From a bacterium (GTDB lineage: Bacteria > SZUA-79 > Acidulodesulfobacterales > Acidulodesulfobacteraceae): 6,153 bases of DNA. Of the stretch, positions 1-5,809 are shown piece by piece; the stretch's first letter is position 1, and each line of letters begins with the position of its first letter. The notes under the pieces are model-generated. The model was not told the origin of the DNA. It saw only the letters and a list, made by a program, of their open reading frames with translations, and did no database searches. Both the position numbers and the translations under genes were made by a program. The stretch spans positions 1 to 6,153 of the forward strand of contig JAJYKQ010000057.1 of NCBI GenBank assembly GCA_021788495.1. Direction: 5' to 3'.

Positions 1-1
1 G

Positions 2-280
2 CAGTATTCTATTCCGGTATTCTTGGCCGTGTCTAACGGAGAACTGCAATTTAATACATGGTATTTTGTATCCGTTAATAAAATTTTCGGAGATAAAAAA
101 GATTTAATTAAAAAAAACCGCGCTGGAACCGCAGATTTATATTATATTAATTCAGACGATCCCGTTTTTTATAAAACGGATACGGCAAATAAATTCAACG
201 ATAATTTTTTAATTGCAAATAACAAAGAAATATTGAATAATGTAAAATTATTAACCGAATACTTTAAAAAACTTTATTAA
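2..280 (+). CDS. Hypothetical protein, 5'-truncated by window edge
   Basis: The reading frame is open from the first bases of the window to the TAA at 278-280, giving 92 visible residues. A TTG at 23-25 could serve as a start. However, the codons before it continue a plausible hydrophobic strand (YSIPVFLAV) with no ribosome binding site in view, so I read this as the C-terminal part of a longer protein. The visible part has a hydrophobic strand, an aromatic strand (WYFVSV), a lysine-rich stretch (KKDLIKKNR) and an amphipathic C-terminal helix ending LTEYFKKLY. The strand pair vaguely recalls the C-terminal core of nuclease-fold domains such as DUF4365, but I cannot support that assignment. 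It lies 11 nt upstream of the PH-like gene and is probably co-transcribed with it. Its last 28 bases or so recur downstream of that gene. Confidence 0.6.
   Translation, partial: QYSIPVFLAVSNGELQFNTWYFVSVNKIFGDKKDLIKKNRAGTADLYYINSDDPVFYKTDTANKFNDNFLIANNKEILNNVKLLTEYFKKLY
249..276 (+). repeat. 28-bp direct repeat, copy 1 (3' tail of first gene)
   Basis: This 28-base stretch is identical to 780-807. It codes for the last residues of the first gene (LTEYFKKL) just before its stop codon. The flanking bases differ on both sides, so the exact identity is confined to the 28 bases. Confidence 0.9.
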
Positions 281-291
281 GGAGAGTTATT

Positions 292-750
292 ATGGACGTT
301 TCTTTAATTAAAGATGAAAATATAATACAAACGGCAGTTTTCCGCGAATCTTACCTGCCTTTAATTCCTAAATCCGAATTTACGCTGACGAATAAAAGAA
401 TTTTGGGCGGTTTCGTCAATGTCTTATTATGGATAATACCTACGGGAAGGAATCAAGTTACCTACCCCTTAAATCAAGTTTCCGGAGTAAGAATAGATAC
501 CGATTTTAATATTAAAGAACTTTTAATCGGACTGTTATTGCTTGTCGGCGGACTTGTTACGATAAGGGATATTTTAGGTATTTTTTTAATACTGCTTGGA
601 GTATTAGCTATACTGAATAGCTTTAAAACGCTTCTGGTTATTCAAAATACCTCTGGAGCTTCCGTCGCGCTGCAAGTCATAAAAGCAGATAAAGATAAAG
701 TTCGGGAATTCGTAAATAACGTAAATAACGTTTTGGCGGAAAGATTATAA
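292..750 (+). CDS. PH-like domain membrane protein, hypothetical
   Basis: This is a 152-residue protein of unknown role, probably in the cytoplasmic membrane. Residues about 14-70 show the pattern of bacterial PH-like domains: a strand, then SEFTLTNKRILGG, then a strand and YPLNQVSGVRI. Many small bacterial PH-domain proteins have this TN(K/R)R turn followed by 'pl..I..V'. Two hydrophobic segments follow, at about 77-91 and 94-108, separated by a short polar turn (RD), suggesting a membrane hairpin. The C-terminal 40 residues look like the rest of the PH fold plus a helix (DKVREFVNNVNNVLAERL). The ATG is preceded by an AGGAG at about 280-284, which supports this start. It follows the first gene by 11 nt. 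The domain call rests on sequence pattern only, and no function can be inferred. Confidence 0.7.
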   Translation: MDVSLIKDENIIQTAVFRESYLPLIPKSEFTLTNKRILGGFVNVLLWIIPTGRNQVTYPLNQVSGVRIDTDFNIKELLIGLLLLVGGLVTIRDILGIFLILLGVLAILNSFKTLLVIQNTSGASVALQVIKADKDKVREFVNNVNNVLAERL

Positions 751-779
751 CTTCTTAATCTTCACCTGTTTCAAATTTA

Positions 780-807
780 TATTAACCGAATACTTTAAAA
801 AACTTTA
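780..807 (+). repeat. 28-bp direct repeat, copy 2 (orphan gene tail)
   Basis: This is an exact copy of 249-276, placed in the 78-nt gap between the PH-like gene and the SHOCT gene. Read in the same frame it still encodes LTEYFKKL and is followed by a TAA at 806-808, yet no open frame leads into it. It is therefore a detached duplicate of the first gene's 3' end, probably a recombination scar. The bases just after it (ATTGGAGG) supply the ribosome binding site of the SHOCT gene. Confidence 0.85.
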
Positions 808-828
808 AATTGGAGGTAATAAAATACT

Positions 829-1071
829 ATGAGTCAATATGACGATATTTCAAAACTTGCCGACTTAAAAGAAAAAGGGCTAATAAGTGAAGATGAATTT
901 AATGAGAACAAGAAAAAAATTCTATCGCAAGATATTTCCGAGGCAAAATCGGAAACCTTTACATTTAAAGCCGTTGCATTTTTTGTTCTTGGTCTTATTG
1001 TTCCGCTTTGGCCAATTTCATTGCCATTATTCTGGTATTTGGCTTGGAAGTCCTATAAAACCGGAAAATAA
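829..1071 (+). CDS. SHOCT domain-containing small membrane protein
   Basis: This is an 80-residue protein. Residues about 5-33 match the SHOCT (short C-terminal) motif: an amphipathic helix (ISKLADLKEKG), the LISEDEF turn, and a second helix (NENKKKIL). Here the motif is N-terminal. A polar linker follows, then a hydrophobic segment at about 47-73 with several prolines and tryptophans (IVPLWPISLPLFWYLAW), and a basic tail (KSYKTGK) consistent with a cytoplasmic C-terminus. SHOCT domains are often tied to oligomerisation or membrane-associated small proteins, and no specific role can be given. A GGAGG at 812-816, about 12 nt before the ATG, serves as ribosome binding site. The stop codon lies 1 nt from the stop of the convergent repressor gene, with no convincing terminator between them. 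Confidence 0.75.
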   Translation: MSQYDDISKLADLKEKGLISEDEFNENKKKILSQDISEAKSETFTFKAVAFFVLGLIVPLWPISLPLFWYLAWKSYKTGK

Positions 1072-1072
1072 A

Positions 1073-1699
1073 TTATAGTTTCCTGAGCTTCACCGTCATT
1101 ATAGCCTTGCCGATTATCTCCGCTTCTTTTTTCGGAAAATCGGGATATTCCTTAGAGCCGCCAAACAACTTATTATCTATAAGCTTCCTTATAAAAAATT
1201 TGCCGTTTTTTTTGATTAACGCGCTGCCGAATTCCTTTACGTCTTTATCTTTAAGATTTATTACTATGTATTCGCCTTTTTCCGCGTCCGTCAGGTTTTC
1301 CGTATTTTCTACGGCGTAGAAACTTCCCGAAGGAAAGAAAGCTAAATCGAAAAAAAGATATTTCGATGCTTTTTTTTCGCGTTCCTCAAGTTCTTTTTCG
1401 TTTTCGGGGTAAGAGTCCAGGATAGGAACCCTTAATATTTTTACTGCCTGACTTTTTAAGTCTGAAAAATTCAAAGGATTTATTATTTTATTTTTAAAAT
1501 CCAACTTTTCCGCAATATCGAGCATTCTTTTGGCCGAAAATTCCATTTTACCGGCTTCGTATTTACTTAAAGCGCTCTGGTCCATTTCTAAGACTTTCGC
1601 GAGTTTGTTTATGGAATAACCGTTTTTAATTCTATAATCTTTGAGTAATTCCCTGAAAGCTTTTTCGTCAAAGGTTTTTCCCGTTTTAGGCCTGCTCAT
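1073..1699 (-). CDS. XRE-family repressor with degenerate S24/LexA-like C-terminal domain
   Basis: This 208-residue protein is a probable transcriptional regulator of the divergent parA operon. Residues about 16-68 form an XRE/Cro helix-turn-helix: LLKDYRIKNGYSINKLAKVL, then the recognition helix MDQSALSKYEAGK. Residues about 90-208 follow the order of a LexA/CI-type S24 domain: a VPILD strand, a central strand pair with KGEYIVINL, FGSALIKKNGKFFIRKL, and the closing strand EIIGKAIMTVKLRKL. The usual catalytic pair seems absent. The GDSM position reads about N-T-E-N (132-135), and the lysine position in the later strand reads arginine (R171). It may therefore be a dimerising, non-self-cleaving repressor. 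The ATG has an AGGGGGT Shine-Dalgarno on the minus strand about 7 nt upstream. Position next to and divergent from parA fits control of partition genes, since this ParA lacks its own DNA-binding N-terminus. Target and function are inferred. Confidence 0.8.
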   Translation of the reverse strand: MSRPKTGKTFDEKAFRELLKDYRIKNGYSINKLAKVLEMDQSALSKYEAGKMEFSAKRMLDIAEKLDFKNKIINPLNFSDLKSQAVKILRVPILDSYPENEKELEEREKKASKYLFFDLAFFPSGSFYAVENTENLTDAEKGEYIVINLKDKDVKEFGSALIKKNGKFFIRKLIDNKLFGGSKEYPDFPKKEAEIIGKAIMTVKLRKL

Positions 1700-1731
1700 A
1701 AACTACCCCCTAAATAAATTAAAAAAAATAC

Positions 1732-1760
1732 TTGACAAATCGTTTTTTAGGATATATGAT
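1732..1760 (+). promoter_or_regulatory. Sigma-70 promoter for the parA operon
   Basis: TTGACA at 1732-1737 and TATGAT at 1755-1760 are separated by 17 nt, a perfect -35 hexamer and a 5/6 -10 hexamer at ideal spacing. Transcription would start near 1767, leaving a leader of about 85 nt before parA. No other plus-strand promoter of this quality is seen in the short gaps downstream, so this probably drives parA through the Csf genes. Confidence 0.8.
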
Positions 1761-1791
1761 TTAAAGTAATAATAACATATGACTAAAAAAC
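1742..1791. promoter_or_regulatory. Imperfect dyad over the parA promoter, candidate repressor operator
   Basis: The left arm at 1742-1758 (GTTTTTTAGGATATATG) and right arm at 1776-1791 (CATATGACTAAAAAAC) are inverted copies. Their outer 9 bases match perfectly (GTTTTTTAG / CTAAAAAAC). The inner ATATG / CATAT ends also match after a one-base shift. The left arm lies in the promoter spacer and overlaps the -10, and the right arm lies just past the predicted start site. That is where a dimeric repressor would block transcription. The divergent XRE protein is the obvious candidate ligand, by inference. AT-richness raises the chance of coincidental symmetry, though a 9-bp exact arm is notable. 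Confidence 0.5.
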
Positions 1792-1827
1792 ATATATTAA
1801 CCTGTTTAAAATAAAGTAATTATAACA
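1762..1827 (+). repeat. Pair of 16-bp direct repeats in parA leader
   Basis: TAAAGTAATAATAACA at 1762-1777 recurs as TAAAGTAATTATAACA at 1812-1827, with 15 of 16 identical. The copies are 50 bp apart, nearly five helical turns, so they face the same side of the DNA. They flank the predicted start site and the leader of parA. Candidate roles are operator half-sites or centromere-like (parS) binding sites for the partition proteins. Neither can be settled from sequence. Confidence 0.5.
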
Positions 1828-1850
1828 AAATTTAGAAAAAAGAGGTAGTT

Positions 1851-2528
1851 ATGATTATATCATGTATTAATCAAAAAGGCGGAGTAGGCAAGACCACGAC
1901 CGCCGTGAACCTTGCCTCAAGATTTGCGAAGATGGATTATAAGACCCTGCTGGTCGATTTAGACCCGCAGGCTAACGCGACGGTAAGCTTAGGGATAGCG
2001 CCGCAGGAAAGCGCATTCACCAAGATTGAAATTTCCGAATATTTAAGTATTATGCCGTCTTCCAAAGAACTTTCTTTTAAGATTTTAGAAAATGACCACG
2101 TAAAAAAAGTCCTGGAAGGCGAGGATTTCGAATTCGTCTTAATAGACTGCCCGCCGGTTTTAAACCAACTTTCCATAAATGCCCTTACCGCGGGAGATTT
2201 CGCTATACTTCCCCTTAGGTCCGGCGATTTTTTTTCGTTATTGGGACTGAAAGACATCTTTTCGACGATACAGTCCGCTAACGAAAATTTAGATTTTAAA
2301 GTCTTAATTACGCATATCGACGAAAGGCGTTCTATCACGTCTCACTTTATCAAGAAATTAATAGAGACCGTCGGAAAGGAAAAACTCTTTTCTACCGGCA
2401 TAAGAATAGATTCCAAATTATCGGAAGCTCCGTTTGTCGGAAAAGCCATAGATATATACGACGCAAATTCTAAAGGCTCGATAGACTACGGCGATCTTGC
2501 GGTCGAAATTTTAAATTTAAATAAATAG
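1851..2528 (+). CDS. parA: ParA-family partition ATPase
   Basis: This is a 225-residue ATPase of the ParA/MinD (SIMIBI) class. It would bind the nucleoid non-specifically and move ParB-bound plasmid DNA. The deviant Walker A KGGVGKTT sits at residues 9-16 with the signature lysine K9. The A' motif LLVDLDPQANAT is at 33-44, and the Walker B-type VLIDCPP at 96-102. The protein begins directly with the ATPase fold (MIISCINQKGG), so it is the short form without an N-terminal helix-turn-helix, unlike P1/F-type ParA. Operon repression must then come from another protein, and the divergent XRE repressor fits. A GAGGT at 1842-1846 supports the start. parB follows after 12 nt. Family membership is secure. 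The exact partner specificity and parS site are unknown. Confidence 0.95.
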   Translation: MIISCINQKGGVGKTTTAVNLASRFAKMDYKTLLVDLDPQANATVSLGIAPQESAFTKIEISEYLSIMPSSKELSFKILENDHVKKVLEGEDFEFVLIDCPPVLNQLSINALTAGDFAILPLRSGDFFSLLGLKDIFSTIQSANENLDFKVLITHIDERRSITSHFIKKLIETVGKEKLFSTGIRIDSKLSEAPFVGKAIDIYDANSKGSIDYGDLAVEILNLNK

Positions 2529-2540
2529 GAGTAAATTATC

Positions 2541-3725
2541 ATGGCAAAGCACAAATTCGAAAACGGAATAAATCCGTTAGAAGAAATCAAAGACAAAGTA
2601 CTAAAACGGGATATTCCCGGCGCGAGATTTTTAGAAATTGAAAGAATTAAAGTCGAAGAGCAGGTCCGTAAAACTTTCTCCGAGGAATCTATTCAGGAAC
2701 TAGCAGACTCGATTAAAGAAGTCGGCCTCATCAGTCCCCTTACGGTCAAAAAAATAGACGGCGACAACGAAAACTTTCTCTTAATAGCGGGAGAAAGAAG
2801 ATTAAGAGCCTTGAAATTCTTAGGCGAAACAAAAGCGCAGGTAATAGTAAGGGATATTAATTCCGACCAGGTCGAACTCGTGCAGCTTATCGAAAATCTG
2901 CACAGGGAAGACGTCCCGCCTCTTGAACTTGCTGAAGGATATAAGCTTCTGCAGGAGAAATATAACCTATCTTTAAGGGAAATAGCGAAGAAAATCGGAA
3001 AGTCGCACGTGCATGTAACTCAAATGCTTCAACTTTTAGAACTACCCGACTATATCAAAAAAGATATAGCGGTGTTAAACGGTTTAACACCTTCAAAGGC
3101 GCTTGAAATCTCGAAACTCGATAAAAAAACCCAAAAAGAGGTCTTAAAAAACGTCGATAATTTTTCGCGGGAAGATATTAAAAAATTAAGAAAAGAAAAT
3201 CAGAAACCCAAAGACCAAGAACCGGAAAACCCCGAAGAAGAAACTTCCGGACCAAAGACCGAAGACGAAGAACCTGCTTCGGATAATACTAATACCGAAG
3301 AACAGAACCCAGGAACTCCCGAATACGAGCAGATAAGAAACCTGATGCCAGGGGAAACTACTAAAGCTCTTATAGACGACTTCTACGGTCAAACCCCGAA
3401 GACCGAAGGCCAAGAGCCTGAAAACACGGGGAAAGAAACTTCAGGACCAAAGACCGATTTTGAAATATCCTACGATATGGACTTCAGCCATCCCGCAGCG
3501 CAGTCGGATTCGTCCGATATAAAAATAAATGGATTCAATTTTTACAGCGATCTTTCCAAAACCCAAGAACCCGACGCCGGAATAGATGAGCTCATCGAAG
3601 AATTTAATTCAAAGACGCAGTCGGTCAGGATAAAAAATATAGGCAATGCGATAAGCATATGGGCGGAAAAAGAAGAAACGCTAAGAGATATTATTTACGG
3701 ACTTAAGAAAAAATATTGCAAATAA
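2541..3725 (+). CDS. parB: ParB/Spo0J-family partition protein with long acidic linker
   Basis: This 394-residue centromere-binding partner of ParA would load on parS and link plasmid copies to the ATPase. Residues about 28-105 form the ParB/Srx-like N-terminal domain with the CTPase-type box GERRLRA at 84-90. The ENLHRED motif at 118-124 follows. A KorB/ParB-type helix-turn-helix spans about 143-163 (LSLREIAKKIGKSHVHVTQML region), then a further helical segment with LTPSKALEIS at 182-191. Residues about 217-345 are a low-complexity, Pro/Glu/Thr-rich acidic linker containing two copies of a 16-residue unit. The last 40 residues (SVRIKNIGNAISIWAEKEET onward) look folded again and probably form the dimerisation domain. 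Most ParB proteins are about 280-330 residues, and the extra length sits in the linker. The start has AGGAG at 2527-2531. The 67-residue gene follows after 12 nt. Confidence 0.93.
   Translation: MAKHKFENGINPLEEIKDKVLKRDIPGARFLEIERIKVEEQVRKTFSEESIQELADSIKEVGLISPLTVKKIDGDNENFLLIAGERRLRALKFLGETKAQVIVRDINSDQVELVQLIENLHREDVPPLELAEGYKLLQEKYNLSLREIAKKIGKSHVHVTQMLQLLELPDYIKKDIAVLNGLTPSKALEISKLDKKTQKEVLKNVDNFSREDIKKLRKENQKPKDQEPENPEEETSGPKTEDEEPASDNTNTEEQNPGTPEYEQIRNLMPGETTKALIDDFYGQTPKTEGQEPENTGKETSGPKTDFEISYDMDFSHPAAQSDSSDIKINGFNFYSDLSKTQEPDAGIDELIEEFNSKTQSVRIKNIGNAISIWAEKEETLRDIIYGLKKKYCK
3216..3455 (+). repeat. Intragenic duplicated unit in parB linker
   Basis: Bases 3216-3260 and 3411-3455 encode related units, QEPENPEEETSGPKT and QEPENTGKETSGPKT (residues 226-240 and 291-305). 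They differ at 3 of 15 residues and match at about 37 of 45 bases. The spacing is 195 bp. This suggests an old in-frame duplication that helped to lengthen the linker. The intervening stretch is not itself an obvious repeat. Confidence 0.75.
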
Positions 3726-3737
3726 GGAGGAATAAAA

Positions 3738-3941
3738 ATGTTTATTAGGACTGATAAAGATTACGTAAATTTAAATCATGTAGTAAGTATCATAAGCGAT
3801 AATAATAGTGAATTGGACGATAACGCTATAGCTCTTTGCGATATAAACGGAGATTGTCATAAAAAATGTTTTAAGGATGAATCCGAAAAATTGAATTTTT
3901 TGATTTATCTTAAACAAGGTCAATTCGATAAATTAAGTTAA
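3738..3941 (+). CDS. Small hypothetical protein between parB and the CRISPR helicase
   Basis: This 67-residue protein is not recognised. It starts with a short beta-like segment (MFIRTDKDYVNLNHVVSII), has an acidic loop (DNNSELDDNAIAL), then three cysteines and one histidine close together (C34, C40, H41, C44 in CDINGDCHKKC), and ends in a helix (ESEKLNFLIYLKQGQFDKLS). The cysteine/histidine cluster might bind a metal, but the spacing matches no zinc-ribbon pattern I know. There is no signal peptide or membrane segment, so it is probably cytosolic. AAGGAGG at 3724-3730 is a strong ribosome binding site. It sits 12 nt after parB and 11 nt before the helicase, so it is almost certainly translated as part of the same operon. 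It could belong to the partition module, to the Csf module, or be an independent cargo gene. Confidence 0.7.
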   Translation: MFIRTDKDYVNLNHVVSIISDNNSELDDNAIALCDINGDCHKKCFKDESEKLNFLIYLKQGQFDKLS

Positions 3942-3952
3942 TAGGAGGAATA

Positions 3953-5800
3953 ATGGCAAGGCTTTATAAATACCAGCGGGACTTTAAAGAAATTGCGATA
4001 AAAAAAATGCGGAATAAATTCTTTTTCGCCGAAATTCCCACTGGCGCCGGGAAATCCGTTATATCAGCGGATATTGCGGAGACTTTTGCTAAAGAAGGCA
4101 AAAAGGTAATTATAAGTACGTACACTAATCAACTTGCAAAAGAAATTTTCGATGTTTTAAAAAATAAAAATCCTAAAATCAAACCTTTCGATACGTCCGT
4201 TACTTCAAGTATAACGGTAGGAAAATCGAACTATATAGATACGGATAAAATGGAAGAGATAAGGGAACTTTTTGTTAATCCTTCCGAACTCGCCGATTAC
4301 GTCAAAAAAATAGAAAATAAAGACGGTTATTATTATCTGTTTGATACGCTTTTCGATAACGTATCCATTGCCGAAGATAATCGGTTAATAGTAAAAAACG
4401 TAGCAAAACAAACCGGAAAAAGAAAAGATTATATGACCGATATAGGCGAAGTCGATATATCGGTAACTAATCATGCTTACCTGATTTATAAGACTTACGA
4501 TAATGGTTTTAATATTAACGATTATATTGTAATTTTCGACGAAGCGGATAAGATTTTCGAATCTGCCGAATCGGTTCTTACTTCGTCTTTTTCGGTATTC
4601 AGGCTTAAAAATCTTTCGGATATGCTTTTAAAAAATCTTGTCGGTAAAAAAGAAAAGGGCTATGCATCTGCGGTTAAGAATTTATTTTATATTCGTAAAG
4701 TTTGCAAAAGAATTATATCCGAATACAGCAATTCTAAATGCGTCGGAGAATATTACGATAAAACTAACGTAGTAGGATTAGCTATTGTGAGGAACTTAAC
4801 CGAATTATTGGAAAGACCTGAAGTAAAAAGAGCGGAAAAGTTTTTAAAAACTTTATCTACCCCGATATCGAATTTATTGTTAAATGAAATTTCGGAACTC
4901 TATGCCTTAAGAAGCAAGCAGGCGGACGTAAGAATTTACTGTTCTCCCGAAAGGGGATATCCCACGCTGCATTTTTTGAAAAAAAATATAGCAGGGGAAC
5001 TCTTTTTTAAATTCTGGAATAGACTTGACGGATGTTTAGGTATGTCCGCCACGCTTACAACCGGAGAGGACGCCGCTTCGAGAAATTACATTTACTACAG
5101 GCTTGGTTTTGAAATTAAAACTCAAGACGCGTCCATAATGGAAAAAGTAAGAAATAAGGAACATATAGTATATATTATGCCGAGAGTATTTAAAAAAGAA
5201 CAGGCTAATATTTTTTTATGTAAAAAAAACTATCCCGCTCCAGTAATTAAAGAAGGAATAGAAAGCAGAATTAATCCTAAATGGGCCGAAGAGTTATCTA
5301 AGATTATAATTCAAACTAACGAAAACAAAAATACGCTTGTTCTCACCGGGAGTTTTGAAGAAGTGGATTTAATAGCGAAAAATCTCAAGGAACGCGGGAT
5401 AAATAACGCAATAGTTGCGGAAAGAGGTAAATCGTCTTACCAGAAAGTTAGAGAATTTAAAGAAAAAGGCGGGATATTAATAGGGACACGCAATTATGGA
5501 ACGGGACTTGATTTGCCGGGTAAAGAACTTTCGAAACTTTATATAACCAAACTACCGTTCCCCGTAATGAATTCAAGAAGGTTTCTAGATATAAAGGAGA
5601 AAAGCCAAATTCAAGGATTTTTCATCGGAAAACGTGAAATGATTTTAAATTTAAGACAATATATCGGGCGTCTTATTAGAACTAATAGAGACGTAGGCGA
5701 TATTTATATTCTCGACTCAAGGATGTGGAACATTAAATATTTTCATGCTGTTAGAAGAATTTTTGAAAATTACGGAATTATAAAAAATAAATTAATTTAA
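3953..5800 (+). CDS. csf4: DinG-family helicase of type IV CRISPR-Cas (Csf4/CasDinG-like)
   Basis: This is a 615-residue SF2 DNA helicase of the XPD/DinG group, predicted to work with the type IV crRNA complex in ATP-dependent interference. Motifs in order are a Q-motif-like YKYQRDFKE (5-13), Walker A PTGAGKS (29-35), motif Ia VIISTYTNQL (52-61) and VGKSNYI (89-95). The DinG-type VDISVTNHAYL (167-177) and motif II DEAD (196-199) follow. Next come motif III MSATL (364-368), motif IV-like NTLVLTGSFEEVD, motif V GTRNYGTGLDLPG (511-523) with LPFPV after it, and motif VI QYIGRLIR (569-576). In DinG and XPD, NYLC opens a four-cysteine Fe-S cluster. Here the position is NYID, and no cysteine occurs between residues 62 and 195, as in the Fe-S-lacking CasDinG proteins. 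Motif II is DEAD rather than the usual DinG DEAH. AGGAGG at 3943-3948 sets the start. The Csf2-like gene 9 nt downstream is the main reason for choosing Csf4 over housekeeping DinG. Confidence 0.82.
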   Translation: MARLYKYQRDFKEIAIKKMRNKFFFAEIPTGAGKSVISADIAETFAKEGKKVIISTYTNQLAKEIFDVLKNKNPKIKPFDTSVTSSITVGKSNYIDTDKMEEIRELFVNPSELADYVKKIENKDGYYYLFDTLFDNVSIAEDNRLIVKNVAKQTGKRKDYMTDIGEVDISVTNHAYLIYKTYDNGFNINDYIVIFDEADKIFESAESVLTSSFSVFRLKNLSDMLLKNLVGKKEKGYASAVKNLFYIRKVCKRIISEYSNSKCVGEYYDKTNVVGLAIVRNLTELLERPEVKRAEKFLKTLSTPISNLLLNEISELYALRSKQADVRIYCSPERGYPTLHFLKKNIAGELFFKFWNRLDGCLGMSATLTTGEDAASRNYIYYRLGFEIKTQDASIMEKVRNKEHIVYIMPRVFKKEQANIFLCKKNYPAPVIKEGIESRINPKWAEELSKIIIQTNENKNTLVLTGSFEEVDLIAKNLKERGINNAIVAERGKSSYQKVREFKEKGGILIGTRNYGTGLDLPGKELSKLYITKLPFPVMNSRRFLDIKEKSQIQGFFIGKREMILNLRQYIGRLIRTNRDVGDIYILDSRMWNIKYFHAVRRIFENYGIIKNKLI

Positions 5801-5809
5801 GGAGGATTT

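Noticed and set aside
1053..1083. Bidirectional terminator between the convergent SHOCT and repressor genes
   Set aside because: Only short AT-rich arms are found (CTATAA/TTATAG, and GGAAA/TTTCC with an 11-nt loop), without a GC stem or a U-tract. This is too weak to call.
887..1319. Overlapping frames at 887-1078 and 1107-1319 on the plus strand
   Set aside because: The first is out of frame within the SHOCT gene. The second is antisense to the repressor. Neither has a good start signal or a protein-like pattern.
1711..1738. Minus-strand promoter for the repressor using TTGTCA over the parA -35
   Set aside because: The overlapping hexamer is tempting, but the -10 at 16-17 nt is poor (TATTTA or ATTTAG) and the start site would fall on the Shine-Dalgarno.
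1819..1847. Minus-strand promoter using TATAAT (1819-1824) farther upstream of the repressor
   Set aside because: The -10 is perfect, but the -35 position reads TACCTC, which is far from consensus. It remains possible but unsupported.
1700..1850. Canonical Spo0J-type parS (TGTTTCACGTGAAACA-like) near parAB
   Set aside because: No such palindrome was found here or elsewhere in the window. Only the AT-rich dyad and direct repeats are present.
1937..2338. 133-residue open frame antisense to parA
   Set aside because: It lies wholly inside a well-conserved ATPase gene, has no ribosome binding site of note and no recognisable motif.
3186..3413. 75-residue antisense frame rich in Phe/Gly/Ser opposite the parB linker
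   Set aside because: Its composition is the mirror of the Pro/Glu-rich linker codons, so it is a shadow frame.
3953..5800. Cas3 helicase or housekeeping DinG/XPD as identity of the helicase
   Set aside because: Motif order and the LPFPV and IGRLIR segments are DinG-like, not Cas3-like, and there is no HD domain. Lack of Fe-S cysteines and the Csf2-like neighbour argue against repair DinG.
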